This document shows, piece after piece, positions 43,401 through 50,615 of a stretch of 50,615 nucleotides of DNA; positions within the stretch are counted from its first letter, which is position 1; every line of letters starts with the position of its first letter. The position numbers were made by a program, and so were the translations under genes. The stretch comes from an uncultured Chloroflexota bacterium (GTDB taxonomy: Bacteria; Chloroflexota; Anaerolineae; Aggregatilineales; Phototrophicaceae), in the NCBI GenBank assembly GCA_937988705.1, contig CALKIA010000075.1:1-50615 (forward strand), read 5' to 3'. Under the pieces are notes generated by a model. The model did no database searches. It saw nothing but the letters and a program-made list of their open reading frames with translations, and was not told the DNA's origin.

Positions 43401-44330
43401 TACGGGAGGTTGACCGAAGCGGCACAGGACGGTGAAACCCTCGTCGCCGTTCGGCGGGCGCAAGGGAATATTCGCAACGTCATCGGCTTTGATGTTCTGG
43501 GGCAGATTTATCTGTACCTTGGTCGACTGTCCGAGGCGGCGGACATCCTTCAGGAAGGCTTTAGTTATGCCGATCGGACGGAGCAGCCGCTATGGCGCAA
43601 CGTGTTCGGCATGTATCTCGCCGAAGTCGCCTACGCTGCCGGGGACTACAACCGGGCAGAAGCGCTGGCCTCGGAAATGCTCGAAGAAAATACAGGTAAA
43701 CCCGCTTCAGACGTGCAAGGGAGTTTGACCTATATCCTCGCCATTGCCGGATTGGCAGCTCTTGCCCGCGGTGATTTCCCGCTGGCACGCAGGTGGTGCG
43801 ATCAGGCGGTACTCGCTAACCAAACCGATACCACTCGCAATGGCATCATGTTTGTTCAGATCGTCCTCGGTTTGATTGCACTGAAAGTAGGCGTTATTAA
43901 TGCAGCGCAAGATCAGCTTAGAGCAGGGATGGTTTATTTCCGTGACGAATATCAGACAGGTGTGATGGAGTATGTGGATCGTGATTTTGGACTGGCGCTC
44001 GCCTTGACTGGGGCAAGCTGCGCGGCGGTTCGCAGCGGCGACAGCGCGGCAGCGGCGGACTTCCTCTCTCAGGCGGTTCACCATGCCATCCGTCTGAATG
44101 TGACCGCTTATGCCCTGATGACGTTGATCCCGGCGGCGGAAATTGCCATCGCCGTTAGTAACGCGGATCAGGCGGCGCGGTTGGCTGGCTTAGCCGCTCG
44201 GCACCCCCATACCTTCGCCGCTGACCGGGCAGCGGCGGAACTGCTGCTCAAGCAGTTGCCCGACGTACCGGATGACGAAAGCGACCTGTGGGAACTGGTG
44301 GAGGAATGGGTGGAAAGTTTCGACTCATGA
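40470..44330 (+). CDS. Ser/Thr protein kinase–LuxR HTH–STAND ATPase–TPR fusion protein
   Basis: 1286 residues. The kinase domain (10–275) has glycine loop IGVGGFAIVYRAV, K41, HRDIKPDN (131–138), DFG (151–153) and APEQ, so it looks active. A LuxR-type HTH (about 283–345) reads LTERELETLHLMADGLTNSE. The STAND ATPase starts at FIGRETEI with Walker A APGGMGKT (406–413) and Walker B LLILDNFEH (477–485). TPR repeats fill about 640–1280 (LDNLAMMKTTYGRLTEAAQDG). Ribosome site AGAAGGG. Such fusions are typical of Chloroflexota and combine phosphorylation with DNA binding gated by ATP and ligand. Trigger and targets are unknown. Confidence 0.93.
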   Translation: MDTYTGTLMNGYQFLEQIGVGGFAIVYRAVQPALGRDVAIKIILPAYANHPDFVRRFEQEARLIARLEHPHIVPLYDYWQDENGAFLVMRWLPKTLRAKLQEAPFSLADAARVLDQIASALHTAHRSGVIHRDIKPDNLLLDVEGNVYLADFGIAKAENAELITADGQIVGSMAYIAPEQISGKPLTPQADIYSLGLVLYELLTGSPPYAGSSLSEFVYHHIHDPLPSIHVHKPDLPGALDAVLAMATAKQPAERYPDALHFARAFRAALPAPRKLQPLADPLTERELETLHLMADGLTNSEIAERLYVTPSTVKWYKKQIYSKLDVHTQDLAIAYAQTMGLLETHSSQPVSQPPPERTVISAVLSLPTVIRLPTQTTPFIGRETEITSLSALLRDSQNRLITILAPGGMGKTRLALEVAAQLAPDFTHGVTFIALNAVSELGQVVPAIANVLGIALSGQMEPKQQLLEHFRTQQQLLILDNFEHLLEAAPLLMDILGAAPQVKILTTTRERLNLSAETLFPLGGMSMPETSSTADPLSYAAVRLFVGAASHSHASAYTPAELAEVGQICRLVQGMPLALLLAASWSDLLTVSEIVAELSHGIDLLENQWRDLPERQRSIRAVFAASWNRLTHSEADVLMRLSVFRSGFKRQAAEEVAGASLRTLSGLINKAMLWMDQEGRCSIHELLRQYAAERLEAAELRPAVCAAHSTYYLGMLAAHETELIGHNQVIALHLIGSDFENVRAACLWGIAEHEFAQLAPAVHPLWLYAHYSGRYADIENLLSSLAESLRQQPPDPRRDELLGSVLIHQAYLLISMIDRSQADQCLAEALPLVEASGNSRLRAFYHLTCAVWLPWEDFRASIQHGREALALYQEANDGWGQAMAALAIANSQFGDEHPDAEISEALQVALSLLENIGDPFTYSRALTQLAFASPVDEVEQAPARFALLEQVVELRRHTNPTAFANALDNLAMMKTTYGRLTEAAQDGETLVAVRRAQGNIRNVIGFDVLGQIYLYLGRLSEAADILQEGFSYADRTEQPLWRNVFGMYLAEVAYAAGDYNRAEALASEMLEENTGKPASDVQGSLTYILAIAGLAALARGDFPLARRWCDQAVLANQTDTTRNGIMFVQIVLGLIALKVGVINAAQDQLRAGMVYFRDEYQTGVMEYVDRDFGLALALTGASCAAVRSGDSAAAADFLSQAVHHAIRLNVTAYALMTLIPAAEIAIAVSNADQAARLAGLAARHPHTFAADRAAAELLLKQLPDVPDDESDLWELVEEWVESFDS

Positions 44331-44387
44331 GCGGGTTGCTGCCGAAACCGTTTGGGAACGAGTACGCAGGATGGCACCTTTCATTCA

Positions 44388-44432
44388 GTCTAGCGGACAA
44401 TTTCTGTGTCCACCAATTCCGGGGTCAGTCCA
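44388..44432 (-). mobile_element. Solitary IS3-type terminus, inverted relative to 29583
   Basis: The reverse complement begins TGGACTGACCCC and continues through GGACAC and TGTCC to CTAGAC. Over its inner 29 bases, 25 match the terminus at 29598–29626, and the outer 12 match at 9 positions. No transposase remains next to it. The outer boundary (44432/44433) abuts a 27-base match to the beta-helix gene. Confidence 0.6.
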
Positions 44433-44459
44433 ACGACAGGCGGCAGGTTGGATGTGGAC
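44433..44459. repeat. 27-base exact copy of an internal segment of the beta-helix gene
   Basis: ACGACAGGCGGCAGGTTGG plus eight further bases are identical to 45885–45911, where they encode TTGGRLDVD. The match begins directly at the IS3-type terminus and ends abruptly. It may be what is left of an earlier gene copy cut by the element. The rest of 44331–44822 holds dispersed-repeat copy 3 and no gene. Confidence 0.6.
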
Positions 44460-44619
44460 GCTGACCGTGCTCAGCGATCTGCTCCACCGTAATGGCGCTG
44501 GAGCACCACATCCCTTTGTGAGCGCAGTGACGAATACAAGGTGTCCGATTAGTCGTCTGAACCGACAGGTGTCGTTCGCACCTCGCGCTGACCACTCTGC
44601 GTAGGGTTACCACCCGAGA

Positions 44620-44692
44620 GCCGCTTTGCCCTCAAGCGCAAACAGTTGCTAACGACAAATGCCACAGAACAAAAAAATACCATCCCACTAGG
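44620..44692 (+). repeat. Dispersed repeat, copy 3 (core only)
   Basis: CCCTCAAGCGCAAACAG, then TTGCTAACGACAAATGCCAC and ATACCATC. It matches 30177–30230 closely and 4563–4610 more distantly. Here no SWIM-tail codons precede it. Downstream, TTAGTT-AGGG-AACTAA (44725–44740) is a small inverted repeat of unknown role. Confidence 0.55.
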
Positions 44693-44822
44693 GTGTACAG
44701 CAATTGAAATTCGCGTATCGCTTATTAGTTAGGGAACTAAATTCGTAAAAACTGCTTGCTATTTGTAGGAAGTGGCTTTAGTCTAACGCAATCGCATACC
44801 ATAGACAAAACAGGTTTCTTAC

Positions 44823-46133
44823 ATGAATATGAAATTGAACAAAAATATCCATACACTATTAATGGCAGCAATACTGATTATTAGTGTCTCTTTTGTCTCC
44901 TCTGGAACAGCACAAGCCAGTTGCGATGCTGAAGTCACTGACCCCATGCAACTCACTGAGGCGATCAACAGAGCGAATGATGAAAATACGTGCCCAGGTT
45001 TGAATACGATTCGTCTGTTGAATGATTTGGCTGTAGACACGCCGGCAAGCAATGACAATTATGGTGAAGTAGGCGCAAACGCTTTTCCAGTTATCACTAG
45101 CAACATCACCATCGTCGGTGCTACGGCGGATGCCGCTCGTGCCACTATCAGCCGTAGTTCTGGAGCTCCTAACTTCCGTTTTTTCTTTGTGGAGGGCAAT
45201 AATCACGATGGGCGCTTGATACTCGATAATGTTGCGCTCACGGGTGGGAATGCACAACGAGGCGGTGCAATTTTCGTCAATGGGACGCCTCAAAGTGACT
45301 CAACAGACGTGCTCCTGACTGTCAATAACACCTTGTTGACGTCCAATGTGTCGACCAATGGCACAATTCTACTCAACGGTATACGCGACTTGAGTGCTCG
45401 CGCATCAATCACAAACAGCGTCCTCGACAACAACCAATCCGGACAGGGTGGCGCCATCTACAACGACGCACGGGGTAACGGCATGATTGACTTGGAGTTG
45501 GCAAATAGCCGTATCACCTCAAATCAAGCAAGCATGGAAGGCGGTGCGATTTTCAACAATCAGGCGGGGGGAAGAAGTATAACAATAAATGCCACAGACA
45601 CCGACTTCTTCTTCAACACTCAGGGCAGAGGCGACGTGCAATGTTTCAACAATGGCGCAGGTGTCACCTTCAACATCAATAGCTCCAATCGAGCCACAAG
45701 TGACGGCTGCGGTCAGGCGACGGTGGGCACTGAACAGGAAGCACAAGAAATCCTGCAAACACCCTTGCGCGTACTCGGCACAGGCGAAGTCCAGGTGACG
45801 CTGAGCTGGGATAGCCAAGCCGACATGGATCTGGTAGTCACCGAGCCGAATGGCGAAATCATCACACATAGCTACCTAGAGTCGACGACAGGCGGCAGGT
45901 TGGATGTGGACTCCAATTATCCCTGTGAGACCAATCCAGCCGGGATCGAAAATGTCGTCTGGACGAATAGTGCGCCTTCGGGAAGCTATACTGTTCAGGT
46001 TAGTGTGTATGATCTTTGTGGTGCTGTCTCCAATCCCAACTGGACTTTGACCGTCCGTGTTGGCGGTCGGATCGTCCTGGAAGAACAGGGCAGCACAGAC
46101 AATAGCTTTCCATTTACGGTTCCAAACTCATAA
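44823..46133 (+). CDS. Secreted beta-helix protein with C-terminal DUF2135/YfaP-like domain
   Basis: 436 residues. Signal peptide (about 1–32, ending TAQASC). The first mature segment, CDAEVTDPMQLTEAINRAND followed by CPGLNTIRLLNDL, is a CSLREA-type start. Right-handed beta-helix repeats follow (LILDNVALTGGNAQRGGAIF; ITNSVLDNNQSGQGGAIYND; GGAIFNNQAGG). Residues about 320–430 form a beta-sandwich (VQVTLSWDSQADMDLVVTEP ... SGSYTVQVSVYDLCG) as in YfaP/DUF2135. It is probably an extracellular surface or adhesin-like protein. No sortase or transport tail is visible. The ribosome site is weak. Confidence 0.82.
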   Translation: MNMKLNKNIHTLLMAAILIISVSFVSSGTAQASCDAEVTDPMQLTEAINRANDENTCPGLNTIRLLNDLAVDTPASNDNYGEVGANAFPVITSNITIVGATADAARATISRSSGAPNFRFFFVEGNNHDGRLILDNVALTGGNAQRGGAIFVNGTPQSDSTDVLLTVNNTLLTSNVSTNGTILLNGIRDLSARASITNSVLDNNQSGQGGAIYNDARGNGMIDLELANSRITSNQASMEGGAIFNNQAGGRSITINATDTDFFFNTQGRGDVQCFNNGAGVTFNINSSNRATSDGCGQATVGTEQEAQEILQTPLRVLGTGEVQVTLSWDSQADMDLVVTEPNGEIITHSYLESTTGGRLDVDSNYPCETNPAGIENVVWTNSAPSGSYTVQVSVYDLCGAVSNPNWTLTVRVGGRIVLEEQGSTDNSFPFTVPNS

Positions 46134-46264
46134 ACGGATAAACGCGCACTCCGGGGCTGTCATCATGTAGCCACTGCAACACTGAACCGTTCACAGGGTG
46201 ATGTAGCACCAGCATTCTGGAGCGCGCGGCATGCAATCTGTGACCGAACGGGGTCAAATAACGG

Positions 46265-46297
46265 GGCAGCGCAGCAGCAATCTAAAGCTGCGCTGCC
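46265..46297. terminator. 11-bp GC-rich hairpin between convergent genes
   Basis: GGCAGCGCAGC, an 11-base loop, then GCTGCGCTGCC. It lies between the stop of the beta-helix gene (+, 46133) and the stop of the copper ATPase (minus, 46346), where a bidirectional terminator is expected. No T-tract. Confidence 0.55.
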
Positions 46298-46345
46298 TGT
46301 GAGAAATTGTCCGCAAGAAGATTAGTCAGCTTCGCGGGACAGGTG

Positions 46346-48895
46346 TTATTGTGCCGGAGAGTGGGCATCTTGAGAACGACGAGACCATTCAGGACTATCT
46401 GGCTCGGAATCCTGAGGCCGCCGCTGCAATGGAGTTCTCATTCTCAGAGAATTCGTCACCACGAAGACGGACGAGAAGGCCATCGCACCAGCCGCGAGCA
46501 TGGGCACGAGCAAGCCGAGCATCGCAACTGGGATGAGGATGATGTTATAGATGAACGCCCAGAACAAGTTCTGGTAGATGGTGCGCATGGTCGCTTGGCT
46601 GAGCTGAATGGCTCGCGCCACACTGCGCAGATCGCCGCTCACGAGCGTTACATCCGACGCTTCGATGGCGATGTCTGTGCCGGTGCCAATCGCCATGCCG
46701 ACATCGGCTTGGGCGAGGGCGGGCGCATCATTGATACCATCGCCGACCATTGCGACCTGCTTACCTTCCGCTTGCAGCGTCTTAACCGCCTCGACCTTCT
46801 GATCGGGCAGGACTTCTGGCAGCACACGGGTGATGCCAACTTCGTCGGCAATCGCCTGTGCGGTTTTGGCGTTATCCCCGGTGATCATCACGACTTCTAA
46901 GCCGAGGCTCCGCAGCGTGGCGATCGCGTCACGAGATGACTCTTTCACCGTGTCCGCAATACCGATCACGCCAAGTACGCTGTCGCCTTCCGCCACAAGG
47001 ATCGCGGTCTTTGCGTGTGCTTGCAGTGCCTCAACATGCGCGTTTGATGTGGCGGAGATGTAACGCGGGCTGCCTACGCGGATCAGCTTGCCGTCGATGG
47101 TGGCGCTGACGCCGCGCCCGGACTCCGATTCGAAGCCCTGCGGCTGCACAAGTGGCAGATTCTTGGCCTTCGCCGCCTCCACCACCGCTTGACCCAGCGG
47201 GTGTTCGCTGGCGCGTTCGACGCTGGCAGCCAACCGCAGCATTTCATCGGCGCTGAGATTGCCCGTCGCGATCACATCGGTGACAGTGGGTTCGCCTTTG
47301 GTGATCGTTCCGGTTTTGTCGAGCGCGATCACTTGCAGGCGGTGCGCATTTTCCAGCGCTTCACTGTTCTTGAACAGAATGCCCATTTCCGCGCCGCGTC
47401 CCGTGCCGACCATGATCGCCGTCGGTGTGGCGAGGCCGAGCGCGCATGGGCAGGCGATCACCAGCACGGCGACCGCGTGCACCATCGCCGCCGTGAAGCC
47501 CACCTGACCGATCACCAGCCAGCCGAGGAAGGTTAGCAGCGCCAAGCCCAACACAATGGGGACGAACACGGACGACACCTGATCCGCGATCCGCTGGATC
47601 GGGGCTTTCGAGCCCTGCGCCTGTTCAACCAGACGGATGATCTGCGCGAGGGCAGTTTCTGCGCCGACGCGGGTTGCCTCCACAAGCAAGCGCCCGCTTT
47701 TGTTGACGGTCGCGCCGATGACCGGGCTGCCTGTTGCCTTGTTGACAGGTAGGCTTTCGCCCGTGAGCATCGATTCGTCGACGGAGGAGCGGCCCTCGAC
47801 CACCACGCCATCGACCGGAATGCGCTCACCGGGGCGGACGATTAGCGTGTCACCCGCTGCCACATCGTCGATGTTGACTTCGACTTCCTGACCATCACGG
47901 AGGAGCAGGGCAGTCTTAGGCGCAAGGCCCATCAGTTTCTTGATCGCTTCGCTGGTCTTGCCTTTGGCGCGCGCCTCCAGCAGTTTGCCGAGCGTGATCA
48001 GCGTAATGATGACCGCCGCCGTCTCAAAGTAGACGTGATCGCCGACCTGATCCTGCACGCCGAGCACAATGGCGATCAGCACGGCGACGCTGTAGATGTA
48101 CGCGGCGAGCGACCCCATCGCAATCAACGTGTCCATGTTGGTGGTGTGGTTCTTGAGCGCTTTCCACGCGCCGACGAGGTACTGTCGCCCGACATAGAAC
48201 TGTACCGGAGTCGCCAACAGCCCGAAGACGAAGGGGAAACCCGCCCACAGGAGCCACGACACGAGCGGCGAGACGGTGGGTTCCATGGCCATACCCATAC
48301 TGTCGACGGCGGGGGCGGACATCACCGCCTGCATGACGAAATCGCGGCCCATGCTCAGGATGAACAGCGGAACAGTGAAGATCAACCCTAGGCGCAGGTT
48401 GCGTTCCTGTCGGTGGATTTCCGCTTCACGCGCGGCACGTTCGGCGTCGACTTCCGTGCCCGGCGCCGCTTTGGAGAGATCAACCACGCCGTAGCCCGCC
48501 GCTTCGACCGCCTTGACGATATCGGGGCGGCGCACCGCGCCCGGCAAATAGCTCACCGTCGCCTTTTCGTTCGCCAGATTGACGTTGACCGAGAGCACGC
48601 CCGGCGCTTTGTTGATCGCCCGCTCGACATTGCGAACGCACGAGGCGCAGGTCATCCCGGTGATCGGCAGTTCGAGGGTGGCAGTCGCAACGCCATAGCC
48701 CGCATCCTTGATCCGGTCGATCAGGAGATTGGTGGTGAGCTTAGCGGGATCAAAGACGACGCTGGCGCGTTCGGTGGCGATGTTCACGTTGACTTCGCTC
48801 ACGCCGTCGGCTTTCTTAATTGCCCGCTCGACGTTGCGGACGCACGAGGCGCACGTCATCCCCGTGACCGGGAGATCAATTCGTAGTTCCGTCAT
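46346..48895 (-). CDS. copA: Copper-exporting P1B-1 ATPase with two metal-binding domains
   Basis: 849 residues. Two HMA domains with GMTCASC (C15/C18 and C83/C86), then eight TM segments. The actuator loop has LTGESLPV, TM6 has ACPCALGLATPTA, the phosphorylation site is DKTGTITKGEPTV, and the hinge is MVGDGINDAPALAQAD. TM7 YN (FWAFIYN) and TM8 MAFSS complete the Cu(I) signature. It pumps cytosolic Cu(I) outward. The last 26 residues (PLQRRPQDSEPDSPEWSRRS and on) are an unusual hydrophilic extension. It starts 4 bases after the MerR-type regulator stop and shares its promoter. Confidence 0.96.
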   Translation of the reverse strand: MTELRIDLPVTGMTCASCVRNVERAIKKADGVSEVNVNIATERASVVFDPAKLTTNLLIDRIKDAGYGVATATLELPITGMTCASCVRNVERAINKAPGVLSVNVNLANEKATVSYLPGAVRRPDIVKAVEAAGYGVVDLSKAAPGTEVDAERAAREAEIHRQERNLRLGLIFTVPLFILSMGRDFVMQAVMSAPAVDSMGMAMEPTVSPLVSWLLWAGFPFVFGLLATPVQFYVGRQYLVGAWKALKNHTTNMDTLIAMGSLAAYIYSVAVLIAIVLGVQDQVGDHVYFETAAVIITLITLGKLLEARAKGKTSEAIKKLMGLAPKTALLLRDGQEVEVNIDDVAAGDTLIVRPGERIPVDGVVVEGRSSVDESMLTGESLPVNKATGSPVIGATVNKSGRLLVEATRVGAETALAQIIRLVEQAQGSKAPIQRIADQVSSVFVPIVLGLALLTFLGWLVIGQVGFTAAMVHAVAVLVIACPCALGLATPTAIMVGTGRGAEMGILFKNSEALENAHRLQVIALDKTGTITKGEPTVTDVIATGNLSADEMLRLAASVERASEHPLGQAVVEAAKAKNLPLVQPQGFESESGRGVSATIDGKLIRVGSPRYISATSNAHVEALQAHAKTAILVAEGDSVLGVIGIADTVKESSRDAIATLRSLGLEVVMITGDNAKTAQAIADEVGITRVLPEVLPDQKVEAVKTLQAEGKQVAMVGDGINDAPALAQADVGMAIGTGTDIAIEASDVTLVSGDLRSVARAIQLSQATMRTIYQNLFWAFIYNIILIPVAMLGLLVPMLAAGAMAFSSVFVVTNSLRMRTPLQRRPQDSEPDSPEWSRRSQDAHSPAQ

Positions 48896-48899
48896 GCTG

Positions 48900-49343
48900 T
48901 TATTCCTGTTCCAACGCGGCTAAAGCGCGTTCCATAGGTTGAACTTCAGAGAAGCTTTCGAGAATCGGGCATTCGCTGACCGGACGATCGCCGCCGGGGC
49001 ACTCCTCATTTAGAGAGATGAGCACATCGCGCATGGCGATCAGCGCGTTGATCTTCTCGTCAATCTCCGCGATTTTAGAGCCGACCACGCCGCGCACGCT
49101 GCCGCAGGTAGCATCTTCGTTGGACTTGAGATCGAGCAGCAGTTTGATCTCGCCGAGCGAAAAACCCACCGCCTGCGCCCGTTTGATAAAACGCACGCGC
49201 TGCACATTCTTCGGCGCAAACAGACAATAATTCGCCTCGGTGCGATCCGGGATGGGCAGCAGACCATTGCGTTCGTAATAGCGGATGGTTTCCCGGTTGA
49301 CGCCGCTTTGTTTGGCGAGTTCGCCGCGCGTTAGGTCGGGCAT
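48900..49343 (-). CDS. MerR-family metal-responsive regulator
   Basis: 147 residues. Winged HTH at the N-terminus (GELAKQSGVNRETIRYYERN), a long dimerisation helix (about 78–113) and a C-terminal metal loop CPGGDRPVSEC (C115–C125). The loop text resembles CueR (CPGDDSADC), but it is two residues longer, and C80 stands where CueR has Ser77. Together C80/C115/C125 mimic the three Cys of mercury MerR (82/117/126). It is expected to twist the spaced promoter at 49365–49396 on metal binding and activate itself and copA. Whether the metal is Cu(I) or a divalent ion is open. Confidence 0.93.
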   Translation of the reverse strand: MPDLTRGELAKQSGVNRETIRYYERNGLLPIPDRTEANYCLFAPKNVQRVRFIKRAQAVGFSLGEIKLLLDLKSNEDATCGSVRGVVGSKIAEIDEKINALIAMRDVLISLNEECPGGDRPVSECPILESFSEVQPMERALAALEQE

Positions 49344-49364
49344 ATGCTCTCCGAATTCATGATC

Positions 49365-49396
49365 ACTTTACACCTTGTACTAAGGTACAAGGTCAA
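49365..49396 (-). promoter_or_regulatory. MerR-type promoter/operator of the regulator–copA operon
   Basis: Minus strand: -35 TTGACC (49396–49391), a 20-base spacer, -10 TAAAGT (49370–49365). The spacer contains a perfect dyad, ACCTTGTAC-TTAG-GTACAAGGT (49393–49372). The overlong spacer with a centred ACCTTG...CAAGGT dyad is the hallmark of CueR/MerR/ZntR-regulated promoters. Confidence 0.9.
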
Positions 49397-49483
49397 GGCT
49401 GAAAAAAAGGATGAGATTCATCCTATAAACTAGAGACGATGTATAGTAACAGCGTCTTACACGGAATAATCGGGGTCTAGGTG

Positions 49484-50615
49484 TGAATTATTACGAGAAA
49501 TCCGCGGTGGAGGCGCAGCTTGCCGCGTCCCCGCATGGGCAGCAACTGATCCGAAAATATCGCCTACCCGTGATTCAGGTGTTCATTCTGATCACGTTTG
49601 CCCTCATTCCAACCTGGTATCGCTTCGCGGAAGTTCCATCCTTGTTCGCACCGCTGTATGTGTCGAGCTTTCTGATCCTGCTGCCCATGCTGTTCAGTAT
49701 CGGCGTGTGGCTGCTCAGCGGACTGCCCGGGCTGGATCATCTGCGCCGTTCCCGCTGGGGACAATGGTGGGCGCTGGCGCTGCTGGTGCTGGCGGTCTGG
49801 GCCATCGCCTCGACGCTCTGGGCATTCCAGCGACGTAATTATCCGGAAGTCGGTGAAACGGCGGCGCTCCAGTTCGGGATTGCGGTTCTGTTCGCGGTGG
49901 TATGCGCGTGCGCCGCACCGCGTCCGCGCTGGATCGTGGCGACGCTGGCCGTCGTGTGCACGCTCAACGCGCTGATCACGATTGGACAGGTGTGGAACAT
50001 GGGCTCGCTGGGCTTGAAGGGCTTAGGCGAATTCCCATACACCGCGGACACGGGCTGGATCAGCTTTTTGCGGGCAGGAGATTTGATCTATGTACGCCCG
50101 TATGGCCTCATGCCACATCCGAATGCGCTGGCGGGCACGTTGCTGGTCGGCGTGCTGGCCGCTTGTGCGTGGGTGCTCAGTGAACGGCGTGGGCGGTGGT
50201 TCGCGGGCACGTTGATCGTTACGCTCGGCCTGTGGGCATTGCTCCTCACCTTCTCGCGCGCGGCGTGGATCGCGCTGGCGCTCGGCGGGGTGCTGCTGCT
50301 GCCGTTTGCGCGCCCGCTGATCACGCGGCGCGCGCTGCTGCTGATCGTCACGGTCGGGGTGGTTGGCATCCTGTTCTTCATCAGCTACCGCCCGTTTCTG
50401 GCGGCGCGGGTTGGAGTGGGCGAGGAGCAAGAATCCATCGAATTGCGCTCGATTTCAGATCGGTTGGTGTTCACCGATTTTGCGCTCCGTTCCATCCGCG
50501 AACGTCCGATTTTGGGCGTGGGCATCGGCAACTTTCCGTGGCGAGCGAGTTACTTCATCGTGGGCACACACTACGATTTGCGTGGTGATAACGTGCATCA
50601 TGTGCTGCTGTCGGC
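49484..50615 (+). CDS. O-antigen ligase/polymerase-like membrane protein (3' end outside window)
   Basis: At least 377 residues from GTG 49484. About nine TM segments are visible (VIQVFILITFALIPTW; ALALLVLAVWAIASTLWAF; LIVTLGLWALLLTFSRAAW). The Wzy_C features are PHPNALAGTLL, FSRAAWIALALG, then RSISDRLVFTDFALRSIRER and ILGVGIGNFPW, with DNVHHVLLS at the window edge. Family members join or polymerise surface polysaccharide on a lipid carrier. The ribosome site is weak. It is divergent from the MerR gene and shares a 140-base upstream region with it; GGATGA-GAT-TCATCC (49409–49423) is a small inverted repeat there. Confidence 0.88.

Noticed and set aside
44725..44740. TTAGTT-AGGG-AACTAA inverted repeat upstream of the beta-helix gene
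   Set aside because: Short stem, no T-run and no association with a promoter element; too weak for a feature of its own.
46351..46536. Plus-strand open frame containing ETIQDYLARNPEAAAAM, superficially like a DUF1858 start
   Set aside because: It lies antisense to the 3' end of copA, has no ribosome site and turns into low-complexity Arg/Ser sequence; most likely a shadow of the ATPase's C-terminal extension.

Overview
The window looks like a chromosomal segment of a Chloroflexota (Anaerolineae-type) bacterium. The pointers are GAF-rich histidine kinases, a Ser/Thr kinase–LuxR–STAND–TPR fusion, SWIM-type zinc-finger remnants, solute-binding proteins with Gram-positive-like signal peptides, and many GTG starts. 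No rRNA, tRNA or CRISPR array was seen, so the taxonomy is an inference.

Layout. 1–4.25 kb (minus): an OmpR-type two-component system (kinase 4171–2564, regulator 2561–1848) followed by a truncated tandem-domain solute-binding protein. The same 16-base dyad lies upstream of both the kinase and the binding protein, which suggests the regulator controls both. 4.2–4.65 kb: gene remnants and a dispersed repeat.

4.66–29.38 kb: a large NTPase-rich island, all minus strand except one membrane-protein gene (17.4–19.2 kb). It holds three transcriptional blocks. Block 1 (29.4–19.2 kb): STAND-TPR ATPase, radical SAM/SPASM maturase, DUF4062 protein, DUF4062–ATPase with a HEPN-like motif, and two more P-loop ATPases. 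Block 2 (17.2–10.7 kb): a 1616-residue ATPase–GAF–histidine kinase coupled to a receiver domain fused to an APH-like phosphotransferase. Block 3 (10.5–4.66 kb): an orphan coiled-coil protein, two DUF2791/BrxD-like ATPases and a BrxHI/Lhr-like helicase. Fragments of the same SWIM-protein 3' end and its downstream repeat flank the island on both sides, and IS3 debris sits at its right edge. It reads as a composite, possibly transferred, conflict or stress-response system: sensing by phosphorelay and STAND proteins, peptide or protein modification by radical SAM, and nucleic-acid effectors. I do not recognise the whole as a named system. Block 1 resembles the logic of actinobacterial FxSxx-COOH systems, and block 3 resembles the brxD–brxHI part of BREX.

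29.4–30.66 kb: decayed IS3 orfA, SWIM gene, recombinase/HTH and possible MFS remnants. 30.66–38.75 kb (minus): a six-gene catabolic or uptake operon (amidase, serine hydrolase, Dpp-type binding protein, two permeases, YtcJ-like amidohydrolase) without its ABC ATPases. 38.8–39.4 kb: serine-recombinase tail and HTH remnant. 39.5–40.3 kb: membrane TPR protein. 40.5–44.3 kb (+): Ser/Thr kinase–LuxR–STAND–TPR protein. 44.3–44.8 kb: inverted IS3 end and repeat debris. 44.8–46.1 kb (+): secreted beta-helix protein. 46.3–49.4 kb (minus): MerR-family regulator and CopA copper ATPase behind a classical MerR-type promoter. 49.5 kb to the end (+): O-antigen-ligase-like membrane protein, truncated by the window.
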